Assembly: GCF_030403745.1 (NCBI RefSeq) | Contig: NZ_JAQMWP010000010.1 | Location: forward strand, 248,001-312,000 | DNA from: Streptomyces sp. S.PB5 | GTDB lineage: Bacteria; Actinomycetota; Actinomycetes; Streptomycetales; Streptomycetaceae | Direction of reading: 5' to 3' | Length of the DNA: 64,000 bases | In this document: piece by piece, positions 48,596 through 57,335 of the stretch | Numbering within the stretch: the first letter of the stretch is position 1 | How the letters are laid out: each line of letters begins with the position of its first letter | Made by a program: the position numbers and the translations under genes | Notes under the pieces: model-generated | The model's database searches: none | What the model saw: only the letters and a program-made list of their open reading frames with translations | What the model was told of the DNA's origin: nothing

Positions 48596-48654
48596 GAGGC
48601 CACGGTCACACCGGTGGCCCAGTGACGCATGCGGGACGCAGCCGCTCGGGTGCC

Positions 48655-49428
48655 CTACCGCTCCCCGGGGTTGCGGCGCAGCAGATACGTGTCCATGATC
48701 CAGCCCTTGCGCTCCCGCGCCTCCGCCCGCAGCCGCTCGATACGGGGTGCGGCCTCCGCGATCGGACCCGAGGCGAGGATCTCGTCCGGGGTGCCTATAT
48801 AAGCCCCCCAGTAGATGTCGATGTCCTCGTCGGCGTACTCCCGGAAGGCCTGATGGGCGTCCAGCATCACGACCACGTCGTCCACCCCCTCCGGGAACCC
48901 CTCGGCGAGCCGCCGCCCGGTGGTGATCTGGACGGGCCGGGCGACCCGGTTCAACCCGGTCCGGTGCCGTGCGACGAGCGCGGAGACACTGCTGATCCCG
49001 GGCACGACGTCGTACTCGAACTCGACGGCACCGCGCTCCAGGATCTCCTCCAGGATCCCGAGCGTGCTGTCGTACAGCGCGGGGTCGCCCCACACCAGGA
49101 ACGCGCCGCTCTCGTCCGCGCCGAGCTCCTCGACGATCAGCCGCTCGTAGATCTCGGCGCGGGCGCTGCGCCAGTCCCCGACGGCGGGGGAGTAGGCCGC
49201 GCCCCCCGCCTTCCGGTCCCGCTCCGGGTCGCGCGCCTCGACGACCCGGTACGTCCCCTCCGGCAGGTGCGTCTCCAGCATGTCCCGGCGCAGATCCGTC
49301 AGATCGCTCTTCACCTCGCCCTTGTCCAGGACGAAGAACACGTCCGTGCTCCGCAGCACCCTGACCGCCTGGAGCGTGAGCTGCTCGGGGTCGCCCGCGC
49401 CGATACCGATGACATGAATCTTTCGCAC
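48655..49428 (-). CDS. cobF: Precorrin-6A synthase (deacetylating)
   Basis: A 257-residue SAM-dependent tetrapyrrole methylase. It starts IHVIGIGAGDPEQLTLQAVRVLRSTDVFFVLDKG, and has FLVWGDPALYDSTLGILEEIL, VVPGISSVSALVARHRTGLNR and a late GAYIGTPDEILASGP, all typical of CobF, which methylates C-1 and releases acetate in the aerobic cobalamin pathway. Together with cobK nearby it indicates aerobic corrin synthesis. Start set by homology. Confidence 0.94.
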   Translation of the reverse strand: MRKIHVIGIGAGDPEQLTLQAVRVLRSTDVFFVLDKGEVKSDLTDLRRDMLETHLPEGTYRVVEARDPERDRKAGGAAYSPAVGDWRSARAEIYERLIVEELGADESGAFLVWGDPALYDSTLGILEEILERGAVEFEYDVVPGISSVSALVARHRTGLNRVARPVQITTGRRLAEGFPEGVDDVVVMLDAHQAFREYADEDIDIYWGAYIGTPDEILASGPIAEAAPRIERLRAEARERKGWIMDTYLLRRNPGER

Positions 49429-49520
49429 GCCACGAGTCTGCCGTACGCCACTGACAGTGACGGCACCGCGTCCGGGGCGGGGCTTCCAGGGCCGGACCCG
49501 ACGTCAGGACGTGCCCGGTC

Positions 49521-50042
49521 TCACCGCCCCGGCCGCAGCCGAGGCGCCCGTGCCCCCGCGTCCACGGGCCCGGCGCCGCCCTCCACCTCCGCCGCGAGCC
49601 CTCGCGCCCACCGGGCGAGTCCGGCCAGATCCATGCCGTACGGCTGCTCGAGCCCCGCACCGGACGCCCACTCCTCGACCGCCCCGGCCCCGCGCCGCAG
49701 CAGCCGCGCGCCGCCCGTGACATTGCCCCGGGCCGAGTGCGTCAGCCCCACCGCGAGCTGGGCGAGCCCCCGCCACAGTGTCCGCTCCGCCTCGGGCCCC
49801 GACTTCCAGGCGTCCTCGAAGACCTCGTGCGCATGGAACGGCTTCCCCGCGTCCAGCAGCTCCTGCGCCTGCGCCACGCTCTGTTCGGGCGTGCGTACGA
49901 CCCCCTCGGGCTGCCGCTCCACCCCGTCCGCGCCGTAGGGCAGGGGCCGCCCCAGCCCGTCCCGGGGCCGGGCGTTGCGCGCCCGCCCCTCGTCGTCCCG
50001 GTCCCGGGCGTCGGCCCGCCGTCCTGAGGAAGCACTGCTCAT
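49521..50042 (-). CDS. DUF309 protein
   Basis: A 173-residue protein whose middle (about residues 65-115) is the DUF309 signature: FHAHEVFEDAWKSGPEAERTLWRGLAQLAVGLTHSARGN, with the conserved HAHE and W-GL-QLA. The N-terminal 45 residues are charged and low in complexity (RADARDRDDEGRARNARPRD), and the C-terminal part is Gly/Ala-rich. Function is unknown. ATG 50042 is the longest sensible start; initiation further in, near the DUF309 core, is possible. Confidence 0.85.
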   Translation of the reverse strand: MSSASSGRRADARDRDDEGRARNARPRDGLGRPLPYGADGVERQPEGVVRTPEQSVAQAQELLDAGKPFHAHEVFEDAWKSGPEAERTLWRGLAQLAVGLTHSARGNVTGGARLLRRGAGAVEEWASGAGLEQPYGMDLAGLARWARGLAAEVEGGAGPVDAGARAPRLRPGR

Positions 50043-50157
50043 ACCCCGATTGTCCCGCGCCGTCGTCCCGCACGGTCCGGGCCCTCTTCGAAGCGGCCCG
50101 CCACGTGGGGTAAAGTGCTCTTCGCGCGATCACGCGGTTCACCGCGCGAAAACGCAC

Positions 50158-50231
<74 letters not shown>

Positions 50232-50247
50232 CGGTGCGAAGGGTCTT

Positions 50248-50276
50248 CGCAGGCGAGAGCCTGCGGGGCCCTTTTT
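50248..50276 (+). terminator. Rho-independent terminator of the second tRNA-Pro
   Basis: A 7-bp stem CGCAGGC/GCCTGCG (50248-50254 and 50259-50265) with GAGA loop, then GGGCCC and a T-run. Relative to the terminator after the first tRNA copy, one base pair changes from A-T to G-C on both sides, i.e. a compensated pair. A GCGAAG/CTTCGC hairpin precedes it. Confidence 0.8.
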
Positions 50277-50334
50277 CGTGTGCGTCGCCCCGGACCTCCT
50301 GCCGCCCCCGGTCCGCCTACCGGCCCCGGTTCCC

Positions 50335-50994
50335 CTACCGGCCCCGGTACCGCCCCGCGACATCCCCCAGATACCCGCGCAGCATGACCTTCGCCTCCTC
50401 CAGCAGCGCCGCGTCCCCCGCCCGGTCCCGCCGGAACGCCTCCTGCGCCAGCGCGTCCGCGGCCAGCATCGAGGCGTGGCAGATGCGGGCCAGGGCCTCG
50501 TCGTCCTCGGCGAGGTCCAGGGCGAGCAGGATGCGGCGGATGCCGTCGGCCATGCGGCGCTTGTGCTCGCGGTCGGCGGCGCGGGTCTGCTCGGTGAGGC
50601 CGCTGCCGAACCACAGGGCGCGGAAGCCGTGTTCGGTGCGGTAGATCGCGGCGAAGGAGTCCATCAGGACGCCGACCGGGTCCGTCCAGCGGTCAGCGGC
50701 CGCGGCGCGGACCAGATCGTCCATGGCCGCTTCCAGCTTCGCGAAGTACCCGGCCGCGAGCGCCTCGATGATCGCGCCCCGGTCCGGCAGGTACTGGTAC
50801 AGCGAGCCGACCGACACCCGCGCCTCGGCCGCGATCCGGGTCGTGGTGAGCGCCTCGACACCCTCCTCGATCAGCACACGCTCGGCGGTCTCCAGGACGC
50901 GCGCGAGCCGGGCCTTGCTGCGGGCCTGCTGAGGCGTGCGGCGCAGGGAGGCGACCCCCGCCGCCCGATCGGCGTCCGCGGTGGGTTCGGTCAC
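50335..50994 (-). CDS. TetR-family regulator
   Basis: A 219-residue TetR protein. HTH is at about residues 25-75: ARLARVLETAERVLIEEGVEALTTTRIAAEARVSVGSLYQYLPDRGAIIEAL; the rest is an all-helical ligand domain (DSFAAIYRTEHGFRALWFGSGLTEQTRAADREHKRRMADGIRRIL). GTG 50994 is used by homology. It is divergent from the aldolase-kinase-transporter genes with a dyad (51014-51034) between them, so it probably represses that operon and itself. Confidence 0.93.
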   Translation of the reverse strand: MTEPTADADRAAGVASLRRTPQQARSKARLARVLETAERVLIEEGVEALTTTRIAAEARVSVGSLYQYLPDRGAIIEALAAGYFAKLEAAMDDLVRAAAADRWTDPVGVLMDSFAAIYRTEHGFRALWFGSGLTEQTRAADREHKRRMADGIRRILLALDLAEDDEALARICHASMLAADALAQEAFRRDRAGDAALLEEAKVMLRGYLGDVAGRYRGR

Positions 50995-51013
50995 GTGACA
51001 ACCTCCGAACGTG

Positions 51014-51034
51014 AACGTGACTTTGTTTCACGTT
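51014..51034. promoter_or_regulatory. Dyad operator between TetR and aldolase genes
   Basis: AACGTGA (51014-51020) and TCACGTT (51028-51034) form a perfect 7-bp inverted repeat with a 7-bp spacer. A further AACGTG lies directly upstream (51008-51013). It sits 18 bp before the aldolase ATG and 20 bp before the TetR start, so one bound dimer would block both genes. Confidence 0.7.
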
Positions 51035-51052
51035 TAGGTTAGCGTCGCGCGT

Positions 51053-51751
51053 ATGACCGACTCAAGCGCGGTGTGGCGCGAGGAGCGGGCCGCCGTCGCG
51101 CAGGCCTGCCGTCGTCTGGGGGCCGAGGGGCTGCTCATCGGTACGGCCGGGAACGTCAGCGTCCGGGTCGAGGACCGGGTCGCGATCACCGCCACCGGCG
51201 CGGTCCTCGCCGACCTCACCCCGGACCAGGTGACCGTCGTCGACCTCGACGGAAAGATCGTGTCGGGCAGCCTCCGGCCCACCTCCGAGCTGGACCTGCA
51301 CCTCGGCGTCTACCACCGCTTCGGCACCGGCGCCGTCGTCCACACCCACGCGCCCATGGCCACCGCGCTCTCCCTCGTCCTCGACGAACTGCCCTGCATC
51401 CACTACCAGTTGCTCACTCTCGGCGGCACCGTACGCGTCGCACCGTACGCCACCTTCGGCACCCCTGAACTCGCCGAGTCGGTGCTCACCGCACTGGAGG
51501 GCCGCAGCGCAGCCCTCATGGCCAACCACGGGGCCGTGACCCATGCGCCGACCCTCGACAAGGCCGTCGAGCACGCCCTGTTGCTGGAGTGGGCCTGCGG
51601 GGTGTACCAGAGCGCGGCCGCCATCGGGCAGCCCCGGGTCCTCGACGAGCGGCAGCAACTCGCGGTCATCGAGGCCGCCATCGCGCGCGACTACGGCACC
51701 ACACAGCCCGTACCACCCGAACAGCCGGTTCAGCAGGAGGGGAAGCGATGA
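51053..51751 (+). CDS. Class II (zinc) aldolase, L-fuculose-phosphate aldolase type
   Basis: A 232-residue AraD/FucA-family aldolase or epimerase. Zinc residues are H97 and H99 (VVHTHAP) and H159 (ANHGAV), with the catalytic-type E79 (TSELDLH). The phosphate-binding GTAGNVSVR loop (residues 30-38) shows a phosphorylated substrate. With the PfkB kinase directly downstream (ATGA overlap), it likely follows the sequence: sugar taken up, phosphorylated, then cleaved. Exact sugar unknown; fuculose, rhamnulose and related ketoses are candidates. Confidence 0.92.
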   Translation: MTDSSAVWREERAAVAQACRRLGAEGLLIGTAGNVSVRVEDRVAITATGAVLADLTPDQVTVVDLDGKIVSGSLRPTSELDLHLGVYHRFGTGAVVHTHAPMATALSLVLDELPCIHYQLLTLGGTVRVAPYATFGTPELAESVLTALEGRSAALMANHGAVTHAPTLDKAVEHALLLEWACGVYQSAAAIGQPRVLDERQQLAVIEAAIARDYGTTQPVPPEQPVQQEGKR

Positions 51752-52677
51752 AGGTCGTCACGATGGGCGTGCACGTACTCGACGTGCTGGTGCGGCCGGT
51801 CGAGGCCATACCCGAGGGCCAGGGCGCCACGCTGGTGGAGGACATCCGCATGACCGCCGCGGGCACGGCGGCCGGCACCGCCCTGACCCTCGCCAAGCTC
51901 GGCGCGTCCGTGCGCACCGCCGGAGCGATCGGCACCGACCCGACAGGTGACTTGCTCGTCCAGCTGCTCGACAAGGCAGGCATCGGCACCGAGTTGCTCG
52001 TCCGCCGCATCGACACCTCCACCTCCGCGACCGTCCTGCCCATCCGCCCCAACGGCGACCGCCCCACCCTGCACCTCCTCGGCGCCAACATCACCTACGG
52101 CCTAGACGACGTCCCCTGGGACGCGGTGGCCGAGGCGACCCATCTCCACCTGGGCGGACCGGAGTTGATGGGCGCCGAGGCCGCCGCCCGCATCCTGGCG
52201 CACGCCAAGGAGAACGGCGTCATCACCTCCGTCGACCTTCTCGCTCCCGGCGAGCTCGGCACCTTCGACCAGATCGAGCCGCTGCTCCCGTACGTCGACT
52301 ACCTGCTGCCCAACGACGACCAGGTCCTCGGCTTCAGCGGCGAGGACGACCTGCTGACCGGCGCGAAGAAGCTGGTCGCCGCCGGGGCCGGGCTCGTCGC
52401 CGTCACCCGGGGTGGCGAGGGCGCGCTGCTGGTGACCGCCGAGGGCACCGAGAGCGTCCCCGCCTTCGAGATCGACGTCGTCGACACGACCGGATGCGGC
52501 GACGCGTTCTCGGCCGGCTTCCTGCGCGGCATCAGCCTCGACCGTACGGCGCGTGAGGCCGCCGTTCTGGGCAGTGCGGCCGCGGCGCTGGTGGCGCAGG
52601 GGCTCGGCAGCGACCACGGGGACTTCGACCTCGCCGAGGCGGACGAGTTCTCGATGACGGCCGAAGTGCGCGGATGA
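51748..52677 (+). CDS. PfkB-family carbohydrate kinase
   Basis: A 309-residue ribokinase-type kinase. Signature 1 is AAGTAAGTALTLAKLGASVRTAGAIGTDPTGD; signature 2, with the catalytic Asp, is VVDTTGCGDAFSAGFLRG (DTxGxGD). VRRIDTSTSATVLPIRPNGDR is the usual lid segment. It phosphorylates a sugar (or nucleoside) with ATP in the cytoplasm. Overlap ATGA with the aldolase gene; AGGAGGGG precedes the ATG. The MFS gene begins one base after its stop. Confidence 0.93.
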   Translation: MKVVTMGVHVLDVLVRPVEAIPEGQGATLVEDIRMTAAGTAAGTALTLAKLGASVRTAGAIGTDPTGDLLVQLLDKAGIGTELLVRRIDTSTSATVLPIRPNGDRPTLHLLGANITYGLDDVPWDAVAEATHLHLGGPELMGAEAAARILAHAKENGVITSVDLLAPGELGTFDQIEPLLPYVDYLLPNDDQVLGFSGEDDLLTGAKKLVAAGAGLVAVTRGGEGALLVTAEGTESVPAFEIDVVDTTGCGDAFSAGFLRGISLDRTAREAAVLGSAAAALVAQGLGSDHGDFDLAEADEFSMTAEVRG

Positions 52678-52678
52678 G

Positions 52679-53875
52679 GTGAGACCGGGGCGGCGCGACA
52701 CGGATCTGCCGGCGCCGACGATGGCGGCGCTGGCCCTGGCCTATGCCGTCGCCCCGCTGGCCACCGACATGTATCTGTCGGCGTTCCCGCGCATGACCCG
52801 CGAACTGGGCACGTCGGCCACAGGGATCCAGCTGACCCTGACCGCGTTCATGACCGGCCTGGCGCTCGGACAGCTGGTCATCGGGCCGCTGTCCGACCGC
52901 TGGGGCCGCCGTCGGCCGCTGCTCACCGGCACCGGGACCAGCGTGCTCGCGGGTGTGCTCTGTGCCCTGGCGCCGAACGTCGGGCTGCTCGTCGGGGCCC
53001 GGTTCGCGCAGGGGTTCAGCGGAGCCGCCGGGATCGTCGTCGCCCGTGCCGTGGTGGGGGACCGGGCCCGCGGGACCGGCGCCGCCCGTGCGTTCGGGCT
53101 GCTCATGATGATCGCCGGGGTGGCCCCCGTCGTCGCCCCGCTGGCCGGCGGAACGCTCGTCGACGCCATCGGCTGGCGCGGCATCTTCCTCGTCCTCGCG
53201 GGACTCGCGGCGCTCACCTTCGTCGGCGCCCTGACCCTCGTACCCGAGACCCTGCCCGCCGGGCAGCGGCACTCGTCCGACACTCTGCGCAGGATGGGCG
53301 CCCTGCTGACCGACCGGGTGTTCGTCGGATACGTCCTCGCGTTCGCCTTCGGGTTCGGTGTGCTGTTCAGCTTTCTGGCGGCCTCGCCGTTCGTCTACCA
53401 GAACGTCTACGGCTTTCCCGTCGAGGCGTACGGCGTCGCCCTCGCCGTCACCGCCTTCGGCTTCACCGGGACCAGCGCGCTCAACCGCCGGATCGTGCCG
53501 CGGTTCGGCGCTCGGCGGCTTCTGTGCGTCGGTCTGACGGTCATGGGGACGTGCTCGGCCGTGCTGTGTCTGCTCGCCGCCACCGGACTGCTCGTACGGC
53601 CCGTCGCCGTGCCCTTGATCTTCGTGGCCGTGTCCTCCCTCGGACTGGTCGCCGCCAATGCCACGGCCCTCGCCGTCGGCCGCGCCCCGCAGTCCGCGGG
53701 CAGCGCCTCGGCGATGCTCGGCGGGTCGCAGTTCGGGCTCGCGGCCGTGGTGTCGCCGCTCGTCGGACTCGGCGGGGAGCACACCGCCCTGCCGATGGCG
53801 GCGGCCATGGTGACATCGGCGCTGGTGGCGGGGGCGGCCGTGACATTCCTCGCGCGGGATGCCGCCGAAGGTTGA
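52679..53875 (+). CDS. Bcr/CflA-type MFS transporter
   Basis: A 398-residue 12-helix MFS protein of the DHA1 Bcr/CflA group: APLATDMYLSAFPRMTRELGTSATGIQLTLTAFMTGLALGQLVIGPLSDRWGRRRPLL contains the family's motif and motif A, and ARAVVGDRARGTGAARAFGLLMMIAGVAPVVAPLAGGTLVDAIGWRGIFLVLAGLA is motif C. Members export drugs or amino acids. In this operon it could import or export the aldolase/kinase substrate, but the family favours export. GTG 52679 keeps the frame with the upstream gene's end. Confidence 0.9.
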   Translation: MRPGRRDTDLPAPTMAALALAYAVAPLATDMYLSAFPRMTRELGTSATGIQLTLTAFMTGLALGQLVIGPLSDRWGRRRPLLTGTGTSVLAGVLCALAPNVGLLVGARFAQGFSGAAGIVVARAVVGDRARGTGAARAFGLLMMIAGVAPVVAPLAGGTLVDAIGWRGIFLVLAGLAALTFVGALTLVPETLPAGQRHSSDTLRRMGALLTDRVFVGYVLAFAFGFGVLFSFLAASPFVYQNVYGFPVEAYGVALAVTAFGFTGTSALNRRIVPRFGARRLLCVGLTVMGTCSAVLCLLAATGLLVRPVAVPLIFVAVSSLGLVAANATALAVGRAPQSAGSASAMLGGSQFGLAAVVSPLVGLGGEHTALPMAAAMVTSALVAGAAVTFLARDAAEG

Positions 53876-53926
53876 TAGACAGGGAGGCATGACCACCTTG
53901 ATCCTCCGCCCGACCGCAGGTGCCCG

Positions 53927-54595
53927 ATGACCGCCGGGATCGACACCCCCGACCACCGGGGCCGCACCGGACTCGACCGCACCGGCCTGGACCTGACCGG
54001 GAACCCCCGCGTCAAGGTCCGCGAGGTGAAACTGCTCTCCAGCCACTGGTACGTCGAGCGGGCCACGACCTTCGACCTCCAGCTCGCCGACGGCACATGG
54101 AGCACACAGACGCGCGAGACGCACGACCGCGGCAACGGCGCCACCATGCTGCTCTACGACGCCGAGCGCGAAACCGTCCTGCTCACCCGGCAGTTCCGCT
54201 ACCCCGTCTACGTCAACGGCCACCCCGACGGCATGCTCGTCGAAACGCCCGGCGGGCTCCTCGACGACGATGACGAGCACCCGGAGATCGCGGTACGGCG
54301 CGAGGTCATCGAGGAGACCGGCCACACCATCGGCGAGGTCCGGCACGTCTTCGACGTCTACATGAGCCCGGGGTCCGTGACCGAACGCGTCAGCTTCTAC
54401 GCCGCCGAGTACGGGCCCTCGACCCATACCCACGAGGGCGGTGGCCTGGACGAGGAGGGCGAGGACATCGAGATCCTCGAACTGCCCTTCCGCCGGGCCC
54501 TGGAGATGATCCGCAGCGGGGAGATCGCCGACGCCAAGACCATCATGCTGCTCCAATGGGCCGCTCTGGAGGGGCCGTTCGCGCCGACCGCGTGA
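53927..54595 (+). CDS. NUDIX hydrolase, NudK/ADP-ribose pyrophosphatase-like
   Basis: A 222-residue NUDIX enzyme. The NUDIX box is GGLLDDDDEHPEIAVRREVIEETGH (G-x5-E-x7-REVxEExG pattern with the RE..EE core intact). Preceding text KLLSSHWYVERATTFDLQLADGTWSTQTRETHDRGNGATMLLYD and RQFRYPVYVNGHPDGMLVE matches NudK, a GDP-mannose or ADP-sugar pyrophosphatase. It is 51 bp after the transporter gene and possibly part of the same operon. Confidence 0.92.
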   Translation: MTAGIDTPDHRGRTGLDRTGLDLTGNPRVKVREVKLLSSHWYVERATTFDLQLADGTWSTQTRETHDRGNGATMLLYDAERETVLLTRQFRYPVYVNGHPDGMLVETPGGLLDDDDEHPEIAVRREVIEETGHTIGEVRHVFDVYMSPGSVTERVSFYAAEYGPSTHTHEGGGLDEEGEDIEILELPFRRALEMIRSGEIADAKTIMLLQWAALEGPFAPTA

Positions 54596-54680
54596 AACCC
54601 CTTGCCATGGAGTGCACTTCAAGTTGAAGACTCCCGTTCGTGCACCCCGGACGCGGGTGTGCGGACGGGAGGGATCCACC

Positions 54681-55664
54681 ATGAAATACCGCACCATAGG
54701 CACCGACCCGACAACCCGCCGCGAGGTCAGCGTGCTCGCCCTCGGCGCGATGCTGTTCGGCTCGCGCACGGACGAGAAGACCGCTTTCGCCGTCCTCGAC
54801 CGCTTCGTCGAGGCGGGCGGCACCTTCATCGACACCTCCGACAACTACGCCTTCTGGATCGACGGCAGCCAGGGCGGCCACAGCGAGGAACTCCTCGGCC
54901 GCTGGCGGCGCAGCCGCGGCATCGGCGACGAGATCGTCATCGCCACCAAGCTCGGCGCCCGCCCGCTCGCCCCCGGCACCAGTTACCTCGACAACGCCGA
55001 AGGCCTGTCCGCGAAGGTCATCCGCGAGGCCGCCGAGCGCAGCCGGGAACGGCTCGGCGTGGACAGGCTGGACCTGCTCTACGCCCACATCGAGGACCAC
55101 CGGGTGCCCCTGCGCGAGACCGTCGAGGGCTTCGCCGAACTGGTCGCCGAGGGCACGGTCGGACTCCTCGGCGTCAGCAACCACGCCGTCTGGCGCGTGG
55201 AGCGGGCCCGCGCGATCGCCGCGGCGGCCGGACTGCCCGGGTACGAGGTGCTCCAGTACGCCCACAGCCACCTGCGACCGCGCTACGACGTTCCCGACGA
55301 CCTCTTCCCGGACGGCAGCCTCGGACACGTCGGCCCCGATCTGCTCGGCTATCTGCGCGAGGAGCCCAGCCTGACCCTGGTCGCCTACTCACCCCTGCTC
55401 AAGGGCGCCTACACGCACCCCGACCGGCTCCCCGCGGACTTCGACCACCCCGGCACCCCGGCCCGTCTGAAGGTCCTGCGCGAGGTGGCCCGCGAGACCG
55501 GCGCCACCGTCAACCAGGTCGTCCTGGCCTGGCAGATCGGCGGGCAGCTGCCGATCCTCCCGCTCGTCGGGATGTCCTCGGTGGCCCAGCTGGAGGAGAA
55601 CCTGGCCGCGGTCGACCTGGAGCTGACCGACGAGCAGCGGACCCGGCTGGACACGGCGCACTAG
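54681..55664 (+). CDS. Aldo/keto reductase
   Basis: A 327-residue AKR barrel using NADPH. The catalytic tetrad elements are visible: D and Y in GGTFIDTSDNYAFW, K in VIATKLG, H in LDLLYAHIEDH; the cofactor end is PLVGMSSVAQLEENLAA. Substrate is a carbonyl compound of unknown identity. ATG 54681 has GGGAGGG upstream. The DUF427 gene follows after 30 bp. Confidence 0.92.
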   Translation: MKYRTIGTDPTTRREVSVLALGAMLFGSRTDEKTAFAVLDRFVEAGGTFIDTSDNYAFWIDGSQGGHSEELLGRWRRSRGIGDEIVIATKLGARPLAPGTSYLDNAEGLSAKVIREAAERSRERLGVDRLDLLYAHIEDHRVPLRETVEGFAELVAEGTVGLLGVSNHAVWRVERARAIAAAAGLPGYEVLQYAHSHLRPRYDVPDDLFPDGSLGHVGPDLLGYLREEPSLTLVAYSPLLKGAYTHPDRLPADFDHPGTPARLKVLREVARETGATVNQVVLAWQIGGQLPILPLVGMSSVAQLEENLAAVDLELTDEQRTRLDTAH

Positions 55665-55694
55665 GCTCGTGCGGGAGCCGAAGGAGTGCCGCAG

Positions 55695-56498
55695 ATGACC
55701 TCACATCCGTTCGCACGCACCATCCGCTCCACACCGGAAGGCCTGCTCTGGGAGCCCGGCGAGCGCTGGGTGCGCGGCTACAAGCGCGATGTCGCCGTCG
55801 TCGACAGCCGCCACCCGGTCCTCGTCTGGGAGCCCGGCGTCCCCGTCCCGCTGTACGCGTTCCCGCGCGAGGAGGTCCGCACGGATCTCCTCCGCCCGGC
55901 GAAGAACCCGCGCACCGGCGCCCACAGCGGATCGCGGATCTTCTACGACCTGGAGGCCGGCGGCGAGGTCGTGGAGAACGTGGCCTGGACCTTCCCGGCC
56001 GACGACCTCGCCGGGCACATCGCCTTCGAGTGGTTCCGGCACTGGGACAGCGGCCTGGACCACTGGTACGAGGAGGAGGAAGAGATCTTCATCCACCCCC
56101 GTGACCCGCACAAACGGGTGGACGCCCTGCCCAGCAGCCGCCATGTCGTGGTCGAGATCGCCGGTCAGGTCGTCGCCGACACCCGGCGCCCGGTGCTGCT
56201 CTTCGAGACCTCCCTGCCCACGCGGTACTACTTCCCCCGCGAGGACGTCCGCCTGGACCTGTTCACCCCCACCGACCACCGCACCGGCTGCCCCTACAAG
56301 GGCACCGCCGAGTACTGGACCTGGAGCGGCGAGGGCGACGTACCCCGCAACATCCTGTGGAGCTACCCGGACCCGCTGCCCGCGGTGGCCGCTGTCAAGG
56401 GCCTCCTCGCCTTCTACAACGAGGCCGTCGACATCACTGTGGACGGCGAGCGCCGGGAGCGGCCCGTCACGCCGTTCACCGCGAGCCTCAAGGCCTGA
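55695..56498 (+). CDS. Tandem DUF427 protein
   Basis: A 267-residue protein with two DUF427 folds. Repeat one (about 25-120): RDVAVVDSRHPVLVWEPGVPVPLYAFPREEVRTDLL to VENVAWTFPADDLAGHIAFEW; repeat two (about 145-245): RHVVVEIAGQVVADTRRPVLLFETSLPTRYYFPREDVRLDLF to YWTWSGEGDVPRNILWSYPDPL. Single-domain DUF427 proteins are common; function is not firmly known. AAGGAG precedes the ATG by 9 bases. Its last 11 bp overlap the convergent GntR gene. Confidence 0.88.
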   Translation: MTSHPFARTIRSTPEGLLWEPGERWVRGYKRDVAVVDSRHPVLVWEPGVPVPLYAFPREEVRTDLLRPAKNPRTGAHSGSRIFYDLEAGGEVVENVAWTFPADDLAGHIAFEWFRHWDSGLDHWYEEEEEIFIHPRDPHKRVDALPSSRHVVVEIAGQVVADTRRPVLLFETSLPTRYYFPREDVRLDLFTPTDHRTGCPYKGTAEYWTWSGEGDVPRNILWSYPDPLPAVAAVKGLLAFYNEAVDITVDGERRERPVTPFTASLKA

Positions 56499-57273
56499 CC
56501 AGCAGCTGGAAGTCGAACGCGTACCGGGACGCACGGTAGATGTGCGTCCCGTACTCGACCGGCCGGCCCGTGTCGTCGTACGCCGTGCGCTGCATCGTCA
56601 GCAGCGCCGCCCCCGGCTGCTCCTCCAGCCGCGCCGCCTCCTCCGCGGTGGCGCAGCGGGCGCCGATGGTCTGGCGGGCGCTGTGCAGGGTGATGCCCGC
56701 CGAACGCATCATCCGGTACAGACCCGTCGACTCGAGGCGGGCGGTGTCGAGTTCCAGCAGGGTCGAGGGCAGATAGTTGCAGAGGTACGCGACGGGCTGG
56801 CCGTGCGTGGAACGCAGCCGCTCCAGCACGATGACCTCGCTGCCCTCCGCCAGCCCGAGGGCGGCGGCGACATCGGCGGACGCCGGGACGCGCTCGTTGC
56901 GCACCACGTCCGTCGTCGGCCCCTGCCCGGCCGCCTCCAAGTCGTCGTAGAGACTGCTCAGTTCGAGGCCGCGCTTGACCTGGCTGTGCACCACCTGCGT
57001 GCCCACGCCGCGCCGCCTGACCAACAGGCCCTTGTCGACGAGGGACTGGATGGCCTGGCGCACCGTGGGCCGGGACAGGCCGAGGCGCACGGACAGGTCT
57101 ATCTCGTTGCCCAGGAGGTTTCCCGGGGCGAGGGCCCCGTGCTCGATCGCCGACTCCAGCTGCTGGGCGAGCTGGTAGTAGAGCGGCACCGGACTGGCCC
57201 GGTCCAGGGCGAAGTCCAGGGAATCGAGCGCGGGGGCGGCAGCGGCACGTGAGGAGCCGACGGTCTTCGCCAT
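56488..57273 (-). CDS. GntR/HutC-family regulator of the inositol genes
   Basis: A 261-residue GntR protein: winged HTH at about residues 28-95 (VPLYYQLAQQLESAIEHGALAPGNLLGNEIDLSVRLGLSRPTVRQAIQSLVDKGLL) and a C-terminal UTRA effector domain (EVIVLERLRSTHGQPVAYLCNYLP to VEYGTHIYRASRYAFDFQLL). GGGAGG lies 8 bases before the ATG. It follows iolD by 62 bp on the same strand, so it is probably in the iol operon or next to it and is the natural candidate for the inverted operator arms at 60711-60774. The inducer would be inositol or an early catabolite; that is inference. Confidence 0.93.
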   Translation of the reverse strand: MAKTVGSSRAAAAPALDSLDFALDRASPVPLYYQLAQQLESAIEHGALAPGNLLGNEIDLSVRLGLSRPTVRQAIQSLVDKGLLVRRRGVGTQVVHSQVKRGLELSSLYDDLEAAGQGPTTDVVRNERVPASADVAAALGLAEGSEVIVLERLRSTHGQPVAYLCNYLPSTLLELDTARLESTGLYRMMRSAGITLHSARQTIGARCATAEEAARLEEQPGAALLTMQRTAYDDTGRPVEYGTHIYRASRYAFDFQLLVRP

Positions 57274-57335
57274 GGAACGTACCTCCCTCTGATGAAGAGT
57301 CAGGAGCGGTGGGGGGGCAGGGGGTCGGGTTCCTT

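Noticed and set aside
46523..48625. A 700-codon open frame on the plus strand opposite the MFS exporter gene
   Set aside because: Its text is charged low-complexity sequence typical of antisense frames in very GC-rich DNA; the opposite strand encodes a clear membrane transporter.
48655..49428. Cobalamin riboswitch near the cobF/cobK genes
   Set aside because: No B12-box-like sequence or extended leader was seen upstream of either gene; spacers are too short.
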